Source of the DNA: a virus
Reading direction: 5' to 3' (one strand)
DNA length: 55,194 bases
Virus record (IMG/VR): IMGVR_UViG_3300025880_000020
Span: 1-55,194 of that record
Shown piece by piece: positions 44,101 to 55,194 of this stretch. Under the pieces are notes generated by a model. The model was not told the origin of the DNA. It saw only the letters and a list, made by a program, of their open reading frames with translations, and did no database searches. The position numbers and the translations under genes were made by a program. Within the stretch, counting starts at the first letter, position 1. Every line of letters begins with the position of its first letter.

Positions 44101-47100
44101 GGTCTTTAATACCGACCCTATTTCTTCTAATAGACTTAGATATTGTTTTGACTGCCTCTTCTTGTCCAATAACAGAATTGTTAAGATTGCTTTCTAACTT
44201 TAATAAAGATTCTTTGTCATCCGCATTTAATTTAGACAATGGAATTTTAGTCATAGTAGAAACTACCTCATAAACCATTTCTTCGGTAATCTCTTTTCTT
44301 TTCTCATCCTTATCACTTTCGAATTTTTCTTTTTCAAACTCAAGACGAGAAAGAATCTTTTTCTCTTCATCTCTTAATTGAGCCGCTTCCTCATATCTCT
44401 GACTTTTTACGACTTGTATTTTCTTTTCTTTTATATTAAAAGCATCCTCTCTAAGTTTCTCTATAATTTCAGGAAATTTAACATTGATTTGTGCCTTAGC
44501 CCCAACCTCATCCATAACATCAATCGCTTTATCAGGGAATTCTCTATCATTAACATATCTTCCTGATAAAGAAACACAAGCCTCTAATGATTCATAACTA
44601 TACGATACTTTATGATGGTCTTCATATCTAGACTTTAAGTTCTCTAAGATAACCATAGTTTCTTCAGGTGTAGACCCATCAACCATCACCTTTTGAAAAC
44701 GTCTCTCCAAAGCCCCGTCTTTCTCTATATTTTCACGGTATTCATCAAGAGTTGTTGCTCCGATACATTGAATTTCACCCCTCGCTAGTGCCGGTTTAAA
44801 TATATTGGAAGCGTCTAATGAACCTGAGGAATTACCCGCACCTATAATAGTATGAATCTCATCAATAAACACTACAATATCATGGTTATCATGGAGTTCA
44901 TCTAAAATAACTTTCATTCTTTCTTCAAACTGACCCCTATATTTTGTTCCCGCGACTATAGAAGTCATATCTAAAGATACGATTCTTTTATCACACAGAT
45001 TTTGAGGACAATCTCCCTCAAAAATTCTCATAGCTAAACCCTCCACTATCGCAGTTTTACCACATCCAGGTTCACCAACAATAATAGGATTGTTTTTCTT
45101 TCTTCTAGAAAGAATTTGTGCAATCCTTGTTATTTCTACTTCTCGACCTACAACAGGGTCTAATTTACCTTCCGACGCTAACTTAATTAAATCTCTAGAA
45201 AAATTATCTAGAACAGGAGTTCTGGAGTTACTAACTTCTTTTTTCTTTTTTCCTCCTCCTTTTTCGTTTGGGTCTACCGATTCTATCATAATCTTAAATA
45301 ATTTTATACAAATATAGTATATATTATACCATTAAATCAAGTGTTGACATTGTGACATATCATTTAAACTTTACCTGACATAATGTCAGTTTTAGAGTTA
45401 ATTTAATATGTTGGTACGATATTAACTATAAAAATGTAAATTTAATAAACTAATAATAAAAAAACAAAATGTTACGTAGAAATTTTAATTTTAATGACTT
45501 ATTTTCAGATTTTGACTCTCTTTTTGACGGGATTGGGTCATATAAATCAAACCCTTTATATATTAAAGGTAAAAAAAATGTAGAACACGGAGATGATAAA
45601 AACGGTAAATGGAAAAAAGAAACATTTATTTCTGATGATGGTACATATCAAGTCACAACGTTATATCAATATACGGATGAACCAACAACTGTAGAAACAG
45701 ATGAAACTTTTACTTTAAAAACCCAATTATCAGATGCGGTAGAAATACAAGATTATGAGACAGCCGCTAAAATACGAGACCAAATCAAAAAAATTGAGTC
45801 GAATAAAGAAAAGATTGAGGAAATTAAAACTAAATTAGATGAGTCTATAAAATCTCAGGATTTTGAATCTTCGATAAAATATAGGGATAAACTTAAAAAA
45901 CTTAACTCTTAATAAAACCCCCTCATCAAAAGTGAGGGGTTTTTTATTAATAGAAGTATTTATAGTAAAATATTGTCATGAATAAGGATATATTGAATGA
46001 AGTAAAACGTAATCGTGAGTTAATGGGTATTAACGAATCTGAGCTTGATGAACAAGGAATTTTTAGAGGTGTAAGAGATGGTATAAAGAAAGGTTTCCAA
46101 AAAGGTAAAGAGGCGATTAAAAACACTGTCGATAATATCAAAGATAAACTTGACGGTGATGAAGAAGAAGTAGAAGTAGAAGTAAAAAAGTATAACAATA
46201 AACCCATTGATGAAATTATTCAGGATGTTCGAGACACGAATAAATCAGAAGGTAAAATAGACGTTAATGGTGAAACTTTATATTTTGGTGTTGCAGACTC
46301 AACGGACCGTGAAATTGCAAAGAAAAAGGCAAGGAATAATGCTGAAATAGCGGCGGCGGAAGATTTAAGAATAAGTAATGAGGACTTTAAGGTTAGTGGA
46401 TTTTTAAACAAGGTTCAAAGGCTCACAATGGGAGAAGACAACGATTTTATTTCTTATATATTAATATCCAATAGTAATGTCGATTAAAACAGAAAGAATA
46501 TTAGGTAAGAAGATAATCTGTGAGATTGACTCTTCAACAGTCAAGATTGTGGAGTATGATACGTCGACACAAAAACTTTTAGTGACGTTTAAAGGTGAGA
46601 TACAATATGAATATAGTGAAGTGCCTCACTCTATCTTTACTAAGTTTAGAATGGCAGAATCACAAGGAAGTTTTTTTAATAAAGAAATAGGTAAAAAGTT
46701 TGATTATAAAAAAATAGATAAAGATGGATAAAATAATTAGTAGTTTTTTGGTTAAGGATACTCTTAATCCTGAAATATGGGATAACTACGACAATGTTGA
46801 AGAGTCTAAAATGAAACCTGAAATAAGAGATGGTCTTTTAGATATTGCAAACGAGTTTATTGATTTTTTGGGATTTGATATTTTTGTTCAAGATATTACT
46901 ATGACAGGTTCATTAGCTAATTTTAACTGGTCTGACTATTCAGATATTGACTTACATATAATATATGATTTTAAAGAGTCAGGAGAACAAGAAGAAATAT
47001 TTAAAGATTTATTTAACTTAAAGAGAACGGTTTTTAATTCACAACATGATATTACTGTTAAAGGATATGAAGTTGAGTTATATGTTCAAGATATGAATGA

Positions 47101-50100
47101 ACCTCATATGTCGACAGGTGTTTATTCAGTTCTTTATAATGAATGGATGAAACAACCAAAACCGGAAGAAGTAATAATAGATACGAAAAAGATAGAATCT
47201 AAATCTCAAAATTGGATGGATATTATTGATAATACGATAGAAGATGTAGAAGAAGAAATCGATTTAGATTCAGCCTTATTAAAATTAGATTCGGTTAAAG
47301 ACAAAATAAAAAAATTTAGAAGTGGTGGGTTAGAAAAAGGAGGAGAATACTCTTATGAAAACTTAGTTTTTAAATTTTTACGTAGAAACGGATATATACA
47401 AAAACTGTTCGATAATAAAAATGAATTGATTGATAAAACACTCTCAATCAAAGAAAATTTATCAGATAGTTAAATAAAATAGAAAATTATGTATTTACGG
47501 TATATTTATTAAAAAAATATAAACATGGCAATCACGGGATGTACATATAGCGCAGATTCGACATATAACTTATATACTGGTGGAACACCTACGGTTCATC
47601 CTAGTATGAATACTGTAGAATATAACGACGAACTATCAGCATACACAATAACAGAATCAATTCAGTGTAATTTAGTACAGTTAGGTGGTAATGGTGTTTT
47701 CTCTTAAAAAAAAATTAAAAATGGCAGATTTAAACCCAATAGGAAGTGAAAAATTACAAGGAGACAGTAAAATTAGACGTATCCTAGAAATTGCTCGGTA
47801 TAACGAGACCACTCAAAATTTGAATGAAAATAAATCCGATTACACTATACAACTCGCAGATGGTAACGTTTACGGTATTGTACACGAAAAAAGTGGTTAC
47901 ATAGTTAAAAGAGGAATTAACGAAAGTGAATTAGAATATATTAATCCTATGAAGAATAGGAAATATTATCGCTCTTATTCACAAGCCATGAAAAAAATAA
48001 ATCTAATGGCTGGCGAATTGAATAGGATTCATGAACATAGTGAAAATGTTGACTTAATAGGTGAACAAAAAAAGTTTGTACTTAAGACTCCAACACCTGA
48101 ACCAGAACCATCACCTGAAGCTTCGATGAGCGATATGGGTGGTGATTTAGATTTAGGGAGTTTAGGAGGTGAAGAAGAAGAATTAGATTTAGACATGGAT
48201 TTAGAAACACCTGAAGGTGAAGAAGAATTAGACTTAGATATGGATGTACCTGAAACTGACATTGAATCAGAGGAAGACGAAATATCATTTAAATTAATCC
48301 AAAAATTAACGGGTAAACTAGGTCAAAAGTTAAGAACATTAGATTCTCAAGAAGGACTTTCTTCTGAAGATATTAAGTACGTTTTAAATTCAATTATATC
48401 TGCCGTGAATTTAGAAAACTTATCAGAAGAAGACTTAGAAGATATTTTAAGTAACTTTGAAGATGAAGAAATCGACTATGGTGTTGAGGGAGAACTTGAT
48501 ATTGAAGCCGGTGGTGAAGATGAGTTGGACTTAGACTTGGATATGAGTGTGGAAGAAGAACCTGTAGGTGATGAGGAATTAGGTGAAGGATACGGAATCG
48601 AAGAAGTTGTAGATGAAGTATTCACAGAATCTAAAGTAGATAAGGTTTTATCAAAGTATTTCGTAATTTCTGAAGAAGAAAAAAAGGAAACTGAAGATAA
48701 GAACGTAATGAGATTTATCACAGAAAAAGTAAACAAGGTTAAAGTTAAGTCTGAAGTTAAAGAAATGTCAGAGACTTTAGAGCAAGAATTAACCTCAGAG
48801 TTTATCATGAAGGAAAACAAGGGTTCTAAGTTCTTAGGTAAAACAAACAAGAACAACTTGGTATTTGAAGTAGATGGTAAACAATTGAAAGTATCACCTA
48901 ATGGAGAATTACTATGAGGTTAATCTACGTCAACGAATTGGGTCCCAATTATAAAGGGGACAATATCTATGAGTTTATATTCTCTGACGTAGAAGAAGTA
49001 TGGGGTGAGGATTGGGATTCTGAACCGGCTTCAGGTAAACCATTACCACCTAATGTTGAATATATTAAAAAAGTTGGTGTTTTGAGAAACTCAGATATTG
49101 AATTAGAGTTAGTTCAAAACTCTGACTTTTTTTCTGTTTATGACGCAGTTGAGGATGTTATATCTTTAGGATGGGAAAAATCTGATTCTGAGTTTGTAGT
49201 CGATAGTAAGTATAAAAGATTAGTCTTTAGATACGGAGATACAGTAAAATCCGTAGAAGATAAATTATATGAAAGAGATATTGTTCTTTCTTATGAAAAA
49301 AGTTTTATGACACATGAAGAATAAAGAAAAAAAAATAGTATCATTATTAGAGGAGGGTTTTTCTTATGATACTATTAAGAAAATGTCTAACACTCACATT
49401 GATTTACTATATGATAGATTAATTAAAGAGGCTGAAAGTTATAATACAAAAACAAAAGTTTTTGATTTAGATAATGAAACAGATAGAAAAGAGTTTGATA
49501 AAGACGCTAATAGCGGTGAGAATAATCAGATAACCGCAACCGACCAAGGAGACGTTGCATTAACAATGAAGAATGAAAGTGAAATATCTGAGGATGAAGA
49601 TTTAGATAACTCAGTAGAGAAGGAAAGTGGATATAATCCTTACGCCGGTAATAGTCCTGGTAATACTGAAGGTCCGGCAGGTAATAATCCTAGTCCGAAT
49701 AGTGACGGAATGGGGTATATTGATGAGGATGCAGTTATAGAAGATTTATTCGGTAGCCCAAAGAAAAAAATGAAAAAACCTATCGGTACTTTAACAACTT
49801 TAGGTATGTTTGAAGAGACAAGTAAAGGTACGAAGTGTTGGAAAGGTTATGAGAAGAAAGGTATGAAGACTATGTTTGGTAAAAAAGTTCCAAATTGCGT
49901 TAAAAAAGAAAGTAAGGAAGAAAAAATTAGTCATCTTGAAGAAAGTATTGTATCTTTGATTAAGAAATCACAAGGTAAAATGTTAACTAAAAAAGATATT
50001 TTGTCGGAACAACCTAAAATTGCACCCGCAGAGCCTACTGTTAAGCCAGGGGTAAAACCTAAAAGAGGTACACCGTACAAACCAAAACATAGTCCAAAAC

Positions 50101-53100
50101 CTAAAGCGGGTACTGAAATAAAACCGGCAGAGCCAACGGTTAAACCAGGTGTTAAACCTGAAAGGGGTAATCCTTACAAACCAAAACATAGTCCAAAACC
50201 TAAAGCGGGTGAAGATAAAGGAGTGCCTGAGTTCTTAAAATTTAATAACCTAAATATAAAATTTAGAGATGAGTGATTTAACTAACAAAATACGAAAGGC
50301 CGTAAAAGAACAAATCGAATACGATGGTCCTGAAAGAATGGATAGAGAAATCGAGAGGAAAATCTCTAGTGGTGAAACCCCTATTTCTGATAATCCCGCC
50401 CTACCAGGTAAAGAGAACGATGAGTTTGATAATTCTTTTGCTGAATTAATAGCTTCTACGAGATTTAAAGAAGTGGTTGATAGAGTAAAAAACTACACTG
50501 GTATGGAAGAAGTGTCAGGACAAAATGCATTTATGCAATTACAAATGATGTTAATGCAGGCAGTACAGGAAGTGAAATCTATAGAATCAAATAATGAGGG
50601 TTATTTAGAACAATTAGCAGTAGACTTAGTTAAACAAGAATTATCACTACCTGATGATGCATTTCAATATGACGTAGAGTTACAATCAATGCCAGGTCAA
50701 ATAGATACGTCTAATATGATTTCTGAACCAGAAGAGATTGATGATGAGGAAGTTCAGCAACAATTTGGAGTTAGTTCAGATGAGGCGGAAGACGATTTAG
50801 AAAACTTTATGGTGGCTTTTGAAAAATTTGATTTAGAGAAATCTAAAAGAAGGTTTATTAATTCATTAATACAGGGAGCCTCAAAAAAAGGTCATTACAT
50901 GTTCCATCTTGTTGAGGAACAATTAAATAATATTAACCCTAGACTATTAAATCTTTATGGGGTCCTAATGTCTATTAACGATTTACTTTATTGGATAATG
51001 CCAGACCAAATGATTATGTCCGCAGCCGAAAGTGGTGAGGGAGTACAGGGTTCTGAAGAAGTTGATGATACGACAGACCCACCTACTATTAAGGCTAAAG
51101 GTCTATTCTTTCCTGTTTTAGTTCATGAACTAATTAAAGGGGTTTATGAGGTATTAGGTACGTCAGGGTTACCAGACGACCCTAAGGCCGCTGATATGGT
51201 TATGGGTCAAACAGATACACTCCCATATGAAATATGGGATTTAAGATTAGGTCCAGTTATTTGGGACAAATTTAAATCTTCGTATCCTGATAAAATATAT
51301 GAAGATGATATGAGAGAAATACAAAATTATTTATTTTCTCGTTTTTCCGCATTATCTACAGACGAGTTTTTTGAAGTAGCTCGTTTAATTATTTCAGGTT
51401 CAGACGAAGGAAAACAAATTGTTTCAAAAATGGTTAATGAAATTATTGAAGAACTTAAGGGGTATGAATATGAAGACGCAATGTCACAGTATACTGATGA
51501 TGATGATGACAGCGATGATGGACTTTCTGACCTATTGGGTGACCTAGGTATTTCCTTAACATAAAAGTTATTTAAAATGTCTATATGGCGTTAACAAAAG
51601 AAAAGGTATTATTGGAGTATGCGAGGTGTGTAAAAGACACCTCGTATGCGTTAAAAACATATCTACAGACTTATGATAATACTCAGTCTAAATATGTTCC
51701 TTTAAAATTATTTCCCGACCAAGAATATCTAATAAATGATTATGATACTTTTGAAGAAAACATAGCCCTTAAATATAGACAAGCTGGAGTGTCTACTGTA
51801 ACATCTGCATGGATATCTAAAAAATTAGTTACAGCTTCTAAAACTAAACCAGAAAAAATCCTTATCATAGCCAATAAACTTGATACATCTGTTGAGATGG
51901 CAAGTAAAATCAGAGCTTTCATGGACCAATGGCCCTCATGGTTTGGGGTAGATTTCTCCATTGAAAAGAACTCTCAAAGACATTATAAATTAACTAATGG
52001 GTGTGAAGTAAAGTCAGTTGCAACATCGAAAGACGCACTTCGTGGATATACCCCTACCATTCTTGTGTTTGACGAAGCGGCATTTATTGAAGCCGATAAT
52101 GACTTTTGGTCTGCGTGTATGGCGTCCCTATCTACAGGAGGTAAAGTAATTGTAATATCTACCCCTAATGGATTTGACCCAATATATTACTCTATTTACG
52201 ACCAGTGTTTAAGGGGTATGAATGACTTTAAAATTACTGAAATGTTTTGGTACCGTGACCCTCGGTACGCTAAAGATTTAAAACTTATTAAATGTAATGA
52301 TATTGTTCATTATATGTTAAATAGGGAGGATTACAATGATGACGAGATTATTATAGAGTATGGTCACATATCACCTATGGAAAGAAATTTTGAAGAGATT
52401 AAATCTAAGTTTCTTGAGGGATATAAGCCATACTCTACGTGGTTCGAAGGTATGGCTAAAAAGCTTAAGTTTGATAGACGTAAAATTGCTCAGGAATTAG
52501 AGTGTAATTTCTTGGGTTCAGGTGATAATGTAATACCTAGTGATACTGTGGAAAAAATAAAGGAGAATTTTATTGTGGAACCAGAAAATAAATTTATGGG
52601 TGGTGCGTTATGGCAGTGGAAAGAACCTGTTGTCGGTCACAAATATATTATGGGTATTGATGTATCTCGTGGTGATAGTGAAGACTTTACAACCTTTTGT
52701 ATTATAGATTTTGATGAGAGAGAACAAGTTTTAGAGTATTTAGGTAAAATACCTCCTGATGTCGCTGCTGAAGTCGCATTTAAGTGGGCGACAATGTATT
52801 CTGCCTTTGTCGTTATTGATATCACTGGAGGTATGGGGGTTTCTACCGCAAGAAAATTGCAAGAAATGAACTATAAAGATTTATATGTTGAAGGTACTAA
52901 TGTTGCTGATAAGTGGAAGTACAACCCATCAACTATAGAGAAAATACCGGGATTAAACTTTAACTCAAAAAGAGTTCAAATTGTGGCTTCTTTTGAGGAG
53001 GCTTTAAGACATAACTTTATTGTTCGTTCGACACGTCTTATGAACGAGCTAAATACTTTTGTCTATGTAAATGGAAGGCCTGACCATATTAAGGGTCAAC

Positions 53101-55194
53101 ACGACGACCTTATCATGGCCATGGCAATGGCAATATATGTAGGTGAAAATTCTTTCACGAAACTTGAAAAGGTGACCGACCAAACAAAGGCTATGATGGA
53201 AAGTTGGTTAGTTAATGAAACTCCGGTAAAAAATTCATCTAAAGAGTTTAATCCAGGTTTACCTGTAATGCCCGCTAATCAATACAATCACCATAGACGA
53301 ATTGATGGTTACACTAAAAAAGATTATGAGGATTACGGTTGGTTATTTGGAGGTAATCGTAGATAACCTTTAATTAAATTAAGTAAAGTTTATATTTATT
53401 TAAAAAAAGATGGCTGATAATAACAATTTTACTATATGGCAAAGGTTGACTAAGGTATTTGGACCTGATTCTACCTTAGACCAACAAGCCCCGGTTTATA
53501 ATTTTGATAAAAAACAAATATTAAAAACTACCGACAAAAAAGAATATGAAAGAGAGAAATTACAAGCTCAACAAACACTATATTTAGGTCAGCAATGGCA
53601 AAAAATCGAAAACAATTTATATACCCAAGCGGTTTATTATGAACCCACACGTTTAGCATCTTTTTACGACTATGAGAGTATGGAGTATACTCCTGAAATT
53701 TCAGCAGCTTTAGACATTTATTCTGAAGAGTCTACTACACCCGATGAAGACGGATATATATTACAAATTTACTCTGAAAGTAAAAGAATAAAATCAGTTT
53801 TAGCGGATTTATTTAATAATAGATTAGATATTAATACTAACTTACCTATGTGGACACGTAATACATGTAAGTACGGTGATAATTTTGTGTATTTAAAATT
53901 AGACCCTGAAAAAGGTATTATGGGGGCTCAACAGTTACCTAATATTGAGATTACTAGACAGGAGAGAGGTATGAAAATTAAACCTGAAAGAAACTCAACG
54001 GAAAGTGAAAATGATTCATTAAAATTTTTGTGGCAGAATAAAGATATAACTTTCAATACTTGGGAAGTCGCTCACTTTAGATTATTAGGTGATGATAGAA
54101 AACTACCATACGGTACATCTATGTTAGAAAAAGGTAGACGTATATGGAAACAATTAATCTTATCAGAAGATGCTATGTTAATCTATAGGACTTCTAGAGC
54201 ACCAGAAAGAAGGGTATTTAAAATATTTGTAGGTAACATGGATGATAAGGATGTTGAACCTTATGTACAACGAGTCGCTAATAAGTTCAAAAGAGACCAA
54301 GTAGTTGACTCCAACAATGGAAATGTGGACTTAAGATATAATCAAATGGCTGTTGACCAAGATTACTTTATTCCTGTTAGGGACCCTAATGCTCCTAACC
54401 CTATAGATACATTACCAGGGGCTCAGAACCTATCTGAAATTGCGGATATTGAGTACATACAAAAAAAGTTATTAACTTCTTTGAGGGTACCTAAAGCTTT
54501 CTTAGGTTTTGAAGAGGTTGTTGGAGACGGTAAAAGTCTATCTTTACAAGATATTAGGTTCGCTAGAACTATAAATAGAATACAAAAATCTATGGTTCAA
54601 GAACTTAATAAAATAGCTATAGTTCATTTATACCTTTTAGGTTTTGAAGACGAATTAGGTAACTTTACTTTAGGGTTAACTAATCCATCTGCACAAGCAG
54701 AATTATTAAAAATGGAACAATGGACACAGAAAATACAACTTTATAGGGATGCTGTTAGTGACCCAGGTAATGGTATTCTACCTGTTTCATCATCTTGGGC
54801 TAAGAAACACATTCTCGGATTTAGTGATGATGAAATTAAGTTGGATATTCAACAACAAAGAATGGAAAAAGCAGTTGCCGCTGAATTAGAAAAGACATCT
54901 GAAGTAATAAGTAAAACGGGTATATTTGCTAATATAGATAAGTTATACGGTAATAAACCTGGTGAAGGTGGTGATGCTATGGGTGACGAAACAACAGACT
55001 CCGAAGTAGGTGATATGGGAGGAATGTCGACTGGTGATTTAGGAGGTGATTTAGGAGGTGATTTAGGAGGTGATTTAGGTGGTGATTTAGGTGGTGATTT
55101 AGGTGGTGACGCAGGTGGTGACGCAGGTGGTGACGAAGGTGGGGGAGATTTAACACCTGAAAGATTTATTAGTAATAAAGATTTAGATATATTA

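Overview
This window looks like part of the genome of a large, T4-like (myovirus-type) phage infecting a member of the Bacteroidota, probably a Flavobacteriia-like host. Seen directly: a gp17-type large terminase next to a gp20-type portal gene at the right end; a T4/cyanophage-type virion protein at the left end; 11 tRNA genes and a tmRNA; dense, overlapping, AT-rich genes; no ribosomal or core metabolic genes. The host assignment rests on minus-strand promoters of the Bacteroidota type (TAnnTTTG) and on several proteins of the type IX secretion system (T9SS), which is confined to that phylum. The window could in principle be a provirus or phage-plasmid; no integrase or host flank is visible.

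Layout. 1-7.9 kb: the 3' end of a virion protein, a P-loop NTPase, small membrane and lipoprotein genes, a secreted M43 metalloprotease with a T9SS type A-like tail, and an unrecognised 311-aa protein. 7.9-10.5 kb: a minus-strand RNA island with 11 tRNAs and two GC-rich segments (about 8245-8670 and 9650-9795) that fold like structured RNAs, the second with a clear pseudoknot. 10.5-15.5 kb: small early-type genes, a lytic transglycosylase, a zinc ribbon, a SlyD-like FKBP, a full-length DnaK and a secreted nuclease. 15.5-24.8 kb: an amidase endolysin, a zincin, a SAP protein, an 861-aa protein with an embedded polyphosphate kinase 2 domain, and an RmlC-like epimerase. 24.8-36.2 kb: a PorP/SprF-like protein, a five-gene run of putative internal virion proteins, and a 998-aa surface protein with a type B T9SS domain. 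36.2-45.9 kb: HNH nuclease, holin-like protein, tmRNA, CAP protein, two large putative internal proteins, M20 peptidase, ClpC-like unfoldase and a UVR-repeat protein. 46-55 kb: KTSC and nucleotidyltransferase genes, then the virion block ending with terL and portal.

Three systems stand out. (1) About ten proteins with unrelated bodies share a short N-terminal leader rich in [LI]xE motifs, resembling the capsid-targeting sequences of T4 internal proteins; I infer a large set of head-packaged, injected effectors. (2) The phage carries T9SS cargo of both sorting types plus a PorP/SprF partner, suggesting it redecorates the host surface. (3) DnaK, FKBP, tmRNA, ClpC-like ATPase, UVR-repeat protein and M20 peptidase together suggest a phage-directed protein quality-control and recycling set.

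Two promoter classes are visible. TAnnTTTG boxes precede minus-strand genes and RNAs. A TATTTATA-like box lies just upstream of most plus-strand late-type genes and three minus-strand ones; it is the reverse complement of the T4 late promoter TATAAATA. Functions are assigned from motifs read by eye; no database search was run.
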